Assembly: GCF_900167445.1 (NCBI RefSeq)
Contig: NZ_FUZT01000005.1
Coordinates: 1 to 64,000, forward strand
Direction: 5' to 3'
Length of the DNA stretch: 64,000 nucleotides
From: Maledivibacter halophilus
GTDB taxonomy: Bacteria; Bacillota; Clostridia; Peptostreptococcales; Caminicellaceae
The translations under genes were made by a program, and so were the position numbers. The notes under the pieces were generated by a model. It saw only the letters and a program-made list of their open reading frames with translations. It ran no database searches and had not been told where the DNA came from. Numbering within the stretch: the stretch's first letter is position 1; each line of letters begins with the position of its first letter. Shown here piece by piece: positions 1-7,513 of this stretch.

Positions 1-34
1 TGTAGCTTCGCAATTTTTTTTGCAAATTTTCGCA
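1..34 (+). repeat. Right terminus of the Mu-like prophage
   Basis: The sequence starts TGTAG, matching the first five bases of the opposite end at 35310. It contains TTCGCAA, eight T, then GCAAA (7-26) and a second TTCGCA (29-34). These are candidate transposase-binding sequences. That this is exactly the first base of the window is either chance or a contig break caused by the mobile element. Confidence 0.7.
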
Positions 35-47
35 TGATTTTTGGCAA

Positions 48-82
48 AAAAGCAGACTCATATTTTCGAGCCTGCTTTTCTC
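48..82 (-). terminator. Terminator after the last late gene
   Basis: A 9-bp stem with one mismatch (AGCAGGCTC / GAGTCTGCT on the minus strand) is followed by TTTTTT. It sits just downstream of the last prophage gene and would end the late transcript before the host junction. A weaker T run on the other side may stop host transcripts entering. Confidence 0.75.
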
Positions 83-86
83 TATT

Positions 87-218
87 TTACTGGTTTTCTT
101 CTTGATGTGCAAGGTGTTCAGCCACTGGTATTTGATAACTTTCAGGAATACCCTCAATTTCTCTTTTCCCAGCTTTAATGAGAAAACTGTAAATTTTTAC
201 CATATATTGTTTAATCAT
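87..218 (-). CDS. Small CD1375-like phage protein (43 aa)
   Basis: Short open frame with a strong ribosome site (AAAGGAGG) 7 bases before ATG at 218. The protein has a short hydrophobic start, a central KAGKREIEGIPESY-type stretch and a charged tail, the pattern of the CD1375 family found after tail fibre genes in clostridial phages. Function is unknown. It is the last gene of the late operon, followed at once by a terminator. Confidence 0.6.
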   Translation of the reverse strand: MIKQYMVKIYSFLIKAGKREIEGIPESYQIPVAEHLAHQEENQ

Positions 219-232
219 CTTTATTCCCTCCT

Positions 233-388
233 TTATTTAGATTCTAAAGTTGCAACTTTCTCCTCAAGAACTAGAACTCTCTCGAACAAATCAGCCATTC
301 CTTCGTACAACTCTGAAAGCATTTGTATTTGTTTTTCTTCTTCTTCTTGCCTTATTTCCATAATAGATTTTCTATTTATCATTTTCAT
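233..388 (-). CDS. Small coiled-coil protein after the tail fibre (51 aa)
   Basis: ATG at 388 overlaps the stop codon of the DGR target gene (TAATG), so translation is probably coupled. The protein is mostly charged helix (EEEEKQ followed by leucine heptads ending VLVLEEKVATLESK) and likely forms a short coiled coil. I recognise no family. Small coiled-coil proteins downstream of fibres may be fibre chaperones or lysis accessories, but that is a guess. Confidence 0.55.
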   Translation of the reverse strand: MKMINRKSIMEIRQEEEEKQIQMLSELYEGMADLFERVLVLEEKVATLESK

Positions 389-2253
389 TACTCAAAAGCA
401 CCTCCAAATCCTCTAATTGAAACCTCATTTTCATTATCTGGATTTTTATCAATAGTGATTTTGATATTGACTCCCCATTTTTCGGCAGTTTTTACTTCGT
501 TAGTAAAGTTAAAATGTCTATTTTGTGCCACTTGAGAAGTTATATCTTCCCATGTGGGGATTTCATCAAAACCATTATTACAAGCTTCAACTGTTGCTGT
601 AGCACCTTCGATATTCCATGAAGGCGTAACAAGTATTTTACTCGCTTTAGCGTCTGTCTCAAAAGGTTCTTTAAGAGCAAGTTTTATCTTTGTTTCGCTT
701 TTCATAAAATTGAAGTTTCTTATAGAAGTAGAACCATTGGAGTCAGTAGCTTCAACTTTAAGTGTATGGGAGCCATTTGTAAGCTTTAGCCATTCTTCTT
801 TTGGTATTGTAACAGTGTTTGAAGCCCCTAAAGTAGCCACAAAGCTCTTGATTACTATATCGTCTATTTTTTCTGTGATTACTACGGTATCACCTTCAGC
901 ATCAGTCACGATATAATCCCTTGTCATAGGAGCCGCTATCTCTCCAAGTTCTTCATCTGTTCCAGAAATTAAGGGTGCTGTGTTTGTTCTTCTGAAGGTG
1001 TAAGTCCTATAAGATACCCCTCCATTGCCATCATCAGCCTCAATTGTAACTGTATTAGAGGATAGAAGAGGCAAAGCATATAAAGTGTCATTGTCTATAT
1101 CTATTGTTATATCCTGACCCTTTGGAGCGTTACTTAAAATTCTTATGATATCACCATTAAGCTTTTCTTTAACTGTAATTGAGTCATTATCACTGTCTGT
1201 TACTTGATAAACAACTTGAAAACCAATATTTTTGTCACCAAGATTTTGGTCTTGACCGCTTATAGTTGGAGCTGCATTTGTTCTTTTGAAAGTGTAAGTC
1301 CTTGTTGCTGAAGCTCCTTTTCCATCTGATACCTCAATTGATACAGTGTGAGTTCCAAGGCTCAACGAATCAATATCAACATCAATGGTATACTGGAAAT
1401 TTCTTTGTGCTGGACTAATAACTTTTTGTTCAACTCCGTCAAGTTTTTCCCTAATCGTCAATACATCCTCAGAATCAGTGTCATTGACTTGGTACGTTAT
1501 TTGAAAGTCTGAATTTTTATCCCCAAAGTTGGTGTCTGAGCCAGAAAGCAGAGGGGCAGAGTTCAGAATTTCAAGGACGGGACGCCAGCCGAGGTCACCG
1601 GTACGACCCGACGCAGTACCGTAGAACCACCACCGAGCCGAACTGCCGCCACGAATAGCACGATAGGACGTGTTGGAAGAATAAACCTCTTGACACCAAG
1701 TATATACTCCCATCCAATTCCAAAATTGATTATGCGTACTATTTTTATCCGTCATATCTCTTGTAGTATCTAAATCGCTAGAAGTAGGAGAGGGAAGCCC
1801 TGAAATTGATTCTTCCCTAGTAATAAATCTATCCCATTCGTTATCTATTGGTGTTCCTCCTGCATAATAATTATCATTCCTTTTGTTGCTTCCACCAGTC
1901 AAAAGCCTTACTTTGCACTGCTGTCCATCTATAGTTATTGTTTTCCCAGTAATATAGTTCTCACTATTGAGGTCATTCCATGAAACATTCACAAGAATTA
2001 CCCTGTCACAAATAAGGAGAGTTTTGTCTCCGTCCTTAATTTTAACCCACTTCAGTTTTTTAGCAGAGTCAGAGGGAGTATCTCCTAAAGTCCATTTTGA
2101 CATATCAATTAATGACTCAAAATCGGAGATGTCGCCAACGCCAATACCGCTGACTGGCTCACTGCTTATTCTCCATGGTTTAGAGGGTCTGTTTTGAGCT
2201 ATGCCATTTTTATAAAGAGCTCCCAGTTCAACAACTCCTAAATATTCTGCCAA
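388..2253 (-). CDS. DGR target: variable C-type-lectin-like tail fibre protein with Ig-like repeats
   Basis: Predicted receptor-binding protein of the phage tail, diversified by the DGR. The start is taken as TTG at 2253, which has AAGGAAGGTG 6 bases upstream; an in-frame TTG at 2274 lacks a site. This gives 621 residues. Residues 1-230 resemble the C-type lectin / formylglycine-enzyme-like fold used by DGR targets (WCQEV, then YRAIRGGSS and GWRPVLEI). The variable segment covers about residues 195-226. Three tandem repeats of about 95 residues follow (231-515), each opening with APxISG or APLLSG, then ending TYTFRRTN; they look like Ig or cadherin-type domains. A C-terminal domain of about 105 residues has no recognised family. 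The gene overlaps the end of the reverse transcriptase gene by 26 bases. Having the variable domain far from the C-terminus is unusual. Confidence 0.9.
   Translation of the reverse strand: MAEYLGVVELGALYKNGIAQNRPSKPWRISSEPVSGIGVGDISDFESLIDMSKWTLGDTPSDSAKKLKWVKIKDGDKTLLICDRVILVNVSWNDLNSENYITGKTITIDGQQCKVRLLTGGSNKRNDNYYAGGTPIDNEWDRFITREESISGLPSPTSSDLDTTRDMTDKNSTHNQFWNWMGVYTWCQEVYSSNTSYRAIRGGSSARWWFYGTASGRTGDLGWRPVLEILNSAPLLSGSDTNFGDKNSDFQITYQVNDTDSEDVLTIREKLDGVEQKVISPAQRNFQYTIDVDIDSLSLGTHTVSIEVSDGKGASATRTYTFKRTNAAPTISGQDQNLGDKNIGFQVVYQVTDSDNDSITVKEKLNGDIIRILSNAPKGQDITIDIDNDTLYALPLLSSNTVTIEADDGNGGVSYRTYTFRRTNTAPLISGTDEELGEIAAPMTRDYIVTDAEGDTVVITEKIDDIVIKSFVATLGASNTVTIPKEEWLKLTNGSHTLKVEATDSNGSTSIRNFNFMKSETKIKLALKEPFETDAKASKILVTPSWNIEGATATVEACNNGFDEIPTWEDITSQVAQNRHFNFTNEVKTAEKWGVNIKITIDKNPDNENEVSIRGFGGAFE
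1578..1671 (-). repeat. DGR variable repeat (VR)
   Basis: Aligns without gaps to the template at 3427-3520. There are 13 differences in 94 bases (plus-strand 1593, 1598, 1601, 1607, 1608, 1619, 1620, 1625, 1626, 1632, 1643, 1646, 1647). Every one is a T on the plus strand of the template, meaning an A on the coding strand. None of the 73 non-A template positions has changed. Changes at residue level include Asn to Gly, Ser, Phe and Thr, and Arg to Trp. Confidence 0.97.
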
Positions 2254-3286
2254 AGTATTCACCTTCCTTTTCAATTTTTACATAAGGATATTTCTTAAAT
2301 ATCTTTTTACAAAGATTAAAGCTATTTGAATGTCTTGCGTGTCCAAGCCAACTATTAACAGCTTGAACAACTTCCTTTTCAGTCATTTTTCCATTTCTCA
2401 GCTTTTTATCCATTGCCTTGATTCTTCTTTTCATAGCTCTTTTAGACTGATTTCTAAGAAGCTTGTGAGTAGTCCATATCTTGTAACCATACGCATTTAC
2501 ACCTTGACTTATAGGAAAAATTTTAGTCTTTCTATTAGTTTCAAGGTCAAGCTTTTCCTTCAGGAACCACTTAATCTTTCCAAGATACTCCTGAGCTTCA
2601 TGTTTTGTTTTTGTAACAATGATAATGTCATCCATATATCTCGTATACCACTTGATTCCCAAGTATCGCTTTGCGAACTGGTCTACCTCATTGAGGTAAA
2701 TGTTAGCAAAATCCTGACTCGTAACATTCCCAAGCGGAATGCCTTTTTCTCCTTCTGGAGAAGAATCTATGATTTTATCCAAGAGCCAAAGCATATCAGT
2801 ATCTTTGATTTTCTTCCTCAAGATATTTTTCAGGATATCTCTATTGATTGAATAAAAGAACTTTCTGACATCCATTTTAAGAACCCATCCATCTCCATAT
2901 TTCCACTTGCAAAGCCTCATGTTGTGCTGCACATTTTCAACAGCCTTATGAGTTCCTCTTCCTTCTAAACATGCATATGACGTATTAATAAATACTGGCA
3001 TGTAAACCTCTTGAAGTATGTTATGGACTGCAAATTGGACTATCTTATCTTTGATTCTTGGGGCACTCACCATTCTTTCTTTTGGCTCATATACTTTAAA
3101 TCTAATGTATGAGCCCATTTCATACCTCTTGTGTTTCAGCTCTCGCCAGAGCCTGACTAAGTTTCTTTCTCTGCACATATCAAAGAGAATAGTATCTTTT
3201 CTAAATTTGCGACAACCTTTCTTGGTGTTCTTATAGCTAACTTCAAGGTTTTTATAATCAATTACTTTATTAAATAACTTCGTCAT
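2228..3286 (-). CDS. DGR reverse transcriptase
   Basis: 352-residue reverse transcriptase that should copy the template repeat RNA into adenine-mutated cDNA for retrohoming into the target gene. Visible motifs: MDVRKFF (138-144) with the first catalytic Asp, LGNVTSQ (185-191), which is the DGR-type version of motif 4 (group II introns usually have QGxxxSP), and YMDD (217-220) with the catalytic Asp pair. No maturase or endonuclease domain follows, and the length fits DGR enzymes. ATG at 3286 has AGAGGA upstream. It lies downstream of the template and overlaps the start of the target gene by 26 bases. Confidence 0.95.
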   Translation of the reverse strand: MTKLFNKVIDYKNLEVSYKNTKKGCRKFRKDTILFDMCRERNLVRLWRELKHKRYEMGSYIRFKVYEPKERMVSAPRIKDKIVQFAVHNILQEVYMPVFINTSYACLEGRGTHKAVENVQHNMRLCKWKYGDGWVLKMDVRKFFYSINRDILKNILRKKIKDTDMLWLLDKIIDSSPEGEKGIPLGNVTSQDFANIYLNEVDQFAKRYLGIKWYTRYMDDIIIVTKTKHEAQEYLGKIKWFLKEKLDLETNRKTKIFPISQGVNAYGYKIWTTHKLLRNQSKRAMKRRIKAMDKKLRNGKMTEKEVVQAVNSWLGHARHSNSFNLCKKIFKKYPYVKIEKEGEYFGRIFRSC

Positions 3287-3426
3287 TATGGCATCCTCTT
3301 TCTAGGCTTGGCAAAAATGACTTGTTCATGTGTTTACACCTGAAGGTGAAGGATTGGCTCTCCCCTGAAATTCTAGGGTCATGCTGGTGAATCCGTAAAC
3401 GCACCAGTCAAACGGTATTTACAGGG
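3287..3426 (-). ncRNA. DGR spacer RNA between template repeat and reverse transcriptase
   Basis: A non-coding 140-base stretch separates the template from the reverse transcriptase start. It can form small hairpins (CTGGTG / CACCAG around 3393-3416; CCCT / AGGG around 3375-3390). In the Bordetella phage DGR a spacer of similar size downstream of the template binds the RT-Avd complex and primes cDNA. The same role here is inference from position and length. Confidence 0.6.
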
Positions 3427-3520
3427 CGGGACGCCAGCCGATGTCATCGTTACGATTCGACGCAGTATTGTAGTTCCACCTCCGAGCCGAATTGTTGCCA
3501 CGAATAGCACGATAGGACGT
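3427..3520 (-). repeat. DGR template repeat (TR)
   Basis: Invariant template for mutagenic homing, between avd and the reverse transcriptase. On the coding strand it carries many AAC and AAT codons in the target reading frame, the usual way DGR templates concentrate mutable adenines at codon positions 1 and 2. The match to the variable repeat ends at ACGTCC on the 5' side and GGCTGGCGTCCCG on the 3' side. The 3' edge differs slightly from the target copy (3426 versus 1577), as expected for the initiation-of-homing boundary. Confidence 0.97.
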
Positions 3521-3544
3521 CAAACAGAGCCAACCCTGCATATA

Positions 3545-3877
3545 TTAAGCTTTCTTCATTAAGCCGCCAGTAATTCTTCCAAGCTCTGATATTTTATCTT
3601 GTAGCTCCATAGCTTTCTTTTTGCTGATATACTTTTGTTCTCTGGCTATACCGAATAATACAAGAAGCAGCTTAAGGTCTGCATCCACTTCATGTAAATA
3701 TTTAAGTCTATATTTCTTTAAAGCATTTGCCATCATAACATTTCGTATAACTCTGTAACAAGCTTGCTTTATCTCTTGACATAAACAAAACTTTTCAGCC
3801 TTTGGAAACCTTTGTAATACTGGATAGATAGAATTTAAAAAGACCTCAGCTTTTTTCTGTAATATTAAAGGCTGCAT
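3545..3877 (-). CDS. avd: DGR accessory variability determinant (Avd-like)
   Basis: 110-residue, all-helical, basic protein, the size and character of Avd, which forms a pentameric four-helix-bundle barrel and binds the reverse transcriptase and its RNA. Features seen: FPKAEKF near residue 30, then long amphipathic helices and a C-terminal ISELGRITGGL segment, which resembles bAvd-like proteins. ATG at 3877 is chosen because AAGGTG lies 9 bases upstream; an upstream GTG at 3889 overlaps that site. It ends 25 bases before the template repeat. The order avd, template, reverse transcriptase supports the call. Confidence 0.85.
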   Translation of the reverse strand: MQPLILQKKAEVFLNSIYPVLQRFPKAEKFCLCQEIKQACYRVIRNVMMANALKKYRLKYLHEVDADLKLLLVLFGIAREQKYISKKKAMELQDKISELGRITGGLMKKA

Positions 3878-4143
3878 GATTGTAAACACCTTTTTTCTCT
3901 AATGTTTTCTATAGCTGCAATATCGCCATAGTAGTTGCATCCATAGTCAGTTATTTCAATAGATGCCACTTTATCAGTCCCAGCCACTATACCCTTTATC
4001 CTGATAGTATCATTCTTGCAATTATCACATATAGGAAGCAGCTCCTGAAATAAGTTTGATATAATACAGCTTAGCTCACTCTTGCTGCAAGCAACTTTAT
4101 ACATAAATCTTTTTTTCAACTGGGTCATATATTCCATTTTCAA
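3865..4143 (-). CDS. Hypothetical Cys-containing tail-region protein
   Basis: About 92 residues, overlapping its upstream neighbour by 47 bases and avd by 13. It contains CDNCKNDTIRIKGI and later cysteines, with a beta-rich middle (VAGTDKVASIEITDYG). The start is uncertain; ATG codons at 4143, 4137, 4128 and 4101 are all possible and none has a strong ribosome site. It lies between the tail fibre genes and the DGR. No family recognised. Confidence 0.5.
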   Translation of the reverse strand: MKMEYMTQLKKRFMYKVACSKSELSCIISNLFQELLPICDNCKNDTIRIKGIVAGTDKVASIEITDYGCNYYGDIAAIENIREKRCLQSCSL

Positions 4144-4408
4144 TCTCTACGCTATCCAGATTATCAAAGTTTTCAAAGAATACATTATTTGTTAAATTAT
4201 TCAGCGAAGCATTTTTTAAAATTGCAACCTCTACAGCAAGACTTGTTATGTTGTTAGAATTATTAATTGTTTCATCTGTTACATTGTATATACCATCCTC
4301 AATGTGATTCATCCTTCTAGCACTTATTGGAGTGCCTTCTTGAATTACTTCTTCTGTATCAATATCAACAATATGATCTTTCCAATAATTTTTATCATAC
4401 CTATCCAT
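4097..4408 (-). CDS. Small tail-fibre-associated protein
   Basis: 103 residues with ribosome site GGAGGG before ATG at 4408. The N-terminal part (WKDHIVDIDTEEVIQEGTPI, then SARRMNHIEDGIY) is a pattern I know from short tail or fibre proteins of clostridial phages, where it precedes a coiled-coil trimerisation stretch. Residues 40-80 are Asn-rich helix. Likely a baseplate-proximal fibre component or connector; the exact role is not known. Confidence 0.6.
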   Translation of the reverse strand: MDRYDKNYWKDHIVDIDTEEVIQEGTPISARRMNHIEDGIYNVTDETINNSNNITSLAVEVAILKNASLNNLTNNVFFENFDNLDSVEIENGIYDPVEKKIYV

Positions 4409-4411
4409 CTT

Positions 4412-4717
4412 CTATCCCTCCACTTCTACAAACCTATACTTAAAAACAGTATATAAGCCTTTTTGGGAAGGCTTAATAAAAACTCTAGATGCATGAGCTA
4501 TAGCATCGCCATCTATATCAATAAGTTTTATATTATCAATTTCACCTTCTACAGAATCATCAAGATACACATATATCTTGACAGTATTATCATCTATAGA
4601 TGATTTGAAAATATCAATTTGTTTTTCATCTCCATTCAACTCATAGGTAGCATGAGATAGAGAATTTATAAATCTTTGGGCCTGCTTCCTGATACCTATA
4701 TTAGTCAACGTCTTCAT
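4412..4717 (-). CDS. Hypothetical tail protein (101 aa)
   Basis: ATG at 4717 preceded by AAGGAAGTGATT; the stop lies 3 bases before the next gene. The protein is a soluble alpha/beta chain (SSIDDNTVKIYVYLDDSVEG) with no recognised family. It sits between the tail protein I-like gene and the fibre genes in one operon, so it is probably a structural or fibre-attachment protein. Confidence 0.55.
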   Translation of the reverse strand: MKTLTNIGIRKQAQRFINSLSHATYELNGDEKQIDIFKSSIDDNTVKIYVYLDDSVEGEIDNIKLIDIDGDAIAHASRVFIKPSQKGLYTVFKYRFVEVEG

Positions 4718-5657
4718 TAAAATCACTTCCTTCACATCTCGCTATACCGCATAAGGGGTATTCGCTCAAACCATCTTTATTGTAATTATCTATTTCTAGA
4801 TAGCTTTCAAATATTTTAGCAATGGTTTGTTTATCTGGATAAACCCCTGACAAAATTTGATTACACCTTATATATTCAATTATTCTTGTTTGTAAGTTTT
4901 CAAAAGTTTTAAACCCTGATTTAAAATCACAATATTGAGCATATATTTCCTTTATATACTTTTCATTAGAAGCATTTGTAAAGCCTGCTTTTGGATATTT
5001 TACTTGAACATTCTTGCTAAAGGATTCTACATTTAACATGCTATTAAACGCTTTACCTTGATTGTTAGGTTGTGGCCACATTCCGCATGATATTGTATTG
5101 CATAAAGGTAATCTTGAATATCCAGACCGGAAGCTTGATCCAATTCTTATATTTGAACTTTCTTCTATCCCGTAGGATGGTAAACTACTTGCGGATTTAA
5201 CCTTCATAATTTCTTTATTTATGACACCGATATCATCTATATCGCTAGCCTTAACGCTTCCAAGATAAATAATAAACTCAGCCCATCTTTCAGGATCGTG
5301 TACGTAAAAGGGTTCTATATAGGATTGTTCATAACCAAGAGCTTTTAAAGTTAGTAAAATAGCTTTCTTGCTTCCTGCCATAATAGCTATTTCCCATTTT
5401 GCCAATAGCCTTTTTTTGTAACTCTCATCGGTTTCCCCTGCAAACCTTTTTAATTTTCTTCCTTCTCCATGTTTATCAAGAGCCTTTCCAGAAGCGGTGT
5501 AAATAAGAGCCTGTCTTCTTATTAGAAATATTTTTTCTTTTACTTGGTCTAAAACATTCCCTAATACTTTAAATAGTTTATATGCATCACTTTCACTAGG
5601 TTCTGATAATTTTAATGGTCTGTGAGCTAGATACCATAAATATTCAGTAAACTTCAT
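4701..5657 (-). CDS. Tail protein I-like baseplate/tail protein
   Basis: 318 residues immediately after the baseplate J-like gene, the position of gpI or Mu gp48/YmfQ-type proteins that link baseplate and fibres. The N-terminal part (LDQVKEKIFLIRRQALIYTA, then DKHGEGRKLKRFAGETDESY) matches the pattern of this family: helix, a DxxGxxxxxxR motif and DExYRxRL-like residues. The C-terminal half is divergent and may bind the fibre. Overlaps the next gene by 17 bases. Confidence 0.7.
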   Translation of the reverse strand: MKFTEYLWYLAHRPLKLSEPSESDAYKLFKVLGNVLDQVKEKIFLIRRQALIYTASGKALDKHGEGRKLKRFAGETDESYKKRLLAKWEIAIMAGSKKAILLTLKALGYEQSYIEPFYVHDPERWAEFIIYLGSVKASDIDDIGVINKEIMKVKSASSLPSYGIEESSNIRIGSSFRSGYSRLPLCNTISCGMWPQPNNQGKAFNSMLNVESFSKNVQVKYPKAGFTNASNEKYIKEIYAQYCDFKSGFKTFENLQTRIIEYIRCNQILSGVYPDKQTIAKIFESYLEIDNYNKDGLSEYPLCGIARCEGSDFNEDVD

Positions 5658-5659
5658 GA

Positions 5660-6796
5660 TTAACTACTCTCCTTGACCACATTTACCGTAACATCCCTTA
5701 GTATAATAAGATTTTTAATCTCCAAAGATACGTCCTCCAAGGGATTATTAACTATCACATTAATTACATTTTCTATACTCATAAGTTTATGGCTTATCTT
5801 AGCTCTATATAGTTTGTTTCCTGAATTCTCATCATTTATGGTAAATAAACTTTTTATAATATTTTCTGCTTCTAATTTTATTTGTGTTTCATCTCCATAT
5901 ATATCATCTATATAAACAGTTACATCAATATCCTGATAAATCGCTTCAGGCCCATAAACCAAGACATCATCATATGGTCCTTTAATCTCTTCAATCTTTT
6001 CTCTAACTGATTGAAGAAGTGCTTCAGTGGGAAGGCCTGCAACTCCAGTAACAATTATATCGATGGTTCCTTGTCCCCTTGGATGCTGGTCATCAACAAA
6101 TACAGTAAGTACCCCATTAACATTATTTACATAAGACCTATAGGTGTCTCCAATAGGAAAGGCAGCAAGTTCAGCCCAAGTGTTTTCACATCTTTTCCTT
6201 AAGGAATCATCACTCTCTTCATCAGTTCCTTCCTTGATTAGCCAATTGATTTCATTGGTTATATAATCAATGCCTGGAATATGCTGAACCGAATATTTTA
6301 TCATACCAGAAGACACGTTATATATAGACCCAGGGAATTCAGCTTTAACAGGAATATATGCCTTTAGATCATCCGCTTGCATAACTACAGTTTTCGTCGA
6401 TATAAACCGTAGAATTTTATCATTTTGGTAGACATCAGTTTTAAATATAGTTCCTTTAGGAATCTGTTTAGACATCCCATCACTTGTGTTTCTGCCTACT
6501 GTTATGCTTCCCTCAGTTTTGATTGCTTGTTTTCTTTCCTTCCCAAATTCCCTTGCCTTTAAATCCAGCCAAACGCCTTTAGCATCTGGTAAAAAAACCA
6601 TAGATACTACTTGTAACAGCAACTTGTAGAGTTCATTTACCGACTTAAGAAATATCATTTCCAATGCTTTAAATATCTTGCCAGCTCTAAAATTCTTAAT
6701 CTTAAAATCATTGGCATCAAGCTCTTTTTCTACTTGATTGCTCATTTCATCTAGGTTAGGTATAGGAAGAATTGAATTAAGATCCTTTTCATCCAT
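5660..6796 (-). CDS. Baseplate J-like protein
   Basis: 378 residues; baseplate wedge component (gpJ / Mu gp47 family) of the contractile tail. Characteristic stretches include GVWLDLKAREFGKERKQA near residue 75, GTIFKTDVYQ, and EGTDEESDDSLRKRCENTW near 195, a hallmark of the family (ESDEEYRxRL-like). ATG at 6796 overlaps the stop of the preceding gene. Length fits the family. Confidence 0.88.
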   Translation of the reverse strand: MDEKDLNSILPIPNLDEMSNQVEKELDANDFKIKNFRAGKIFKALEMIFLKSVNELYKLLLQVVSMVFLPDAKGVWLDLKAREFGKERKQAIKTEGSITVGRNTSDGMSKQIPKGTIFKTDVYQNDKILRFISTKTVVMQADDLKAYIPVKAEFPGSIYNVSSGMIKYSVQHIPGIDYITNEINWLIKEGTDEESDDSLRKRCENTWAELAAFPIGDTYRSYVNNVNGVLTVFVDDQHPRGQGTIDIIVTGVAGLPTEALLQSVREKIEEIKGPYDDVLVYGPEAIYQDIDVTVYIDDIYGDETQIKLEAENIIKSLFTINDENSGNKLYRAKISHKLMSIENVINVIVNNPLEDVSLEIKNLIILRDVTVNVVKESS

Positions 6797-7221
6797 TACA
6801 CGTTCACCACCTCAACATTAACTCTATCTGCCACAGTGAGTGCTAACTCAATTTCTTTATCCAAAATCCTAAATTTTACACTTGTTGTAATTGCTTTTAA
6901 ATCCCAATTAGAAATATTTACTTTTATAGAGTCAGGACTTATAAATTCATTCCTTGAAAGCTTAGTTTTTATTCTTTGGGTAAATTCCAGTCTATTTATT
7001 TCATTGTTTTGTTTTTGTATAAATTCTAAAAGCCCATAACCATATTCTTTGTCATAGAAAAGATCGCCAGGCTGTGTATTCATTTCATTTCTAATTTCCT
7101 GAATTAGGCAATCATATTCAGTTACAATTTCAGCATCACCATCAGGAGCCCTAACAAAATTCCCTTGATCATCAATTAAGATGTCAGACCCAATTAATTC
7201 TTCAATTGTACTCACAGTCAA
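6796..7221 (-). CDS. Baseplate wedge protein, gp25/gpW-like
   Basis: 141 residues. The pattern DCLIQEIRNEMNTQPGDLF followed by YDKEYGYGL is typical of DUF2634 or Mu gp46-like baseplate proteins (gpW/gp25 lysozyme-like fold). The start may be TTG at 7221 or GTG at 7215; both follow GGAAAGG. It overlaps both neighbours by a few bases, as in Mu where gp46 precedes gp47. Confidence 0.75.
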   Translation of the reverse strand: MTVSTIEELIGSDILIDDQGNFVRAPDGDAEIVTEYDCLIQEIRNEMNTQPGDLFYDKEYGYGLLEFIQKQNNEINRLEFTQRIKTKLSRNEFISPDSIKVNISNWDLKAITTSVKFRILDKEIELALTVADRVNVEVVNV

Positions 7222-7499
7222 TCAACCTTTCCATCTACATAAGGCATACCTAAATCATTGTAATAAAATCCGACTCTTACCACATCCCCAACCATGTAAC
7301 TATTTCTCACTTTTACTTTTGGTATTTCAGGGTACTCATCATTAGCCTTTCCATACTTATCAAGGAGCCTTATATCAACAAAAACTTCATAAGATTTTGT
7401 GACAACTGCTTTTACTGGATAATGGATAGAATAAAGGTCAGGATGTTTCTCCTTTAAAAACTTTCTAATTGTTCTAACGATTAAATTGTATAGATCCAT
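7218..7499 (-). CDS. Small baseplate protein, probable OB-fold spike/hub component
   Basis: 93 residues; GGAGG six bases before ATG at 7499. The segment VKAVVTKSYEVFVDIRLLDK, followed by PEIPKVKVRNSYMVGDVVRVGF, has the beta-barrel rhythm of N-terminal OB domains of gpV/gp45-type spike proteins (short strands and a GDxVxVGF close). Placement between the tail hub gene and gpW supports a baseplate hub or spike. The short length means any spike tip must be minimal. Confidence 0.6.
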   Translation of the reverse strand: MDLYNLIVRTIRKFLKEKHPDLYSIHYPVKAVVTKSYEVFVDIRLLDKYGKANDEYPEIPKVKVRNSYMVGDVVRVGFYYNDLGMPYVDGKVD

Positions 7500-7513
7500 T
7501 TTTCCTCCATGCT

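Noticed and set aside
3421..3540. The template repeat as part of a coding gene
   Set aside because: On the coding strand the frame stops right after GWRPAL and has no start; it lies between two convincing genes as a non-coding template.
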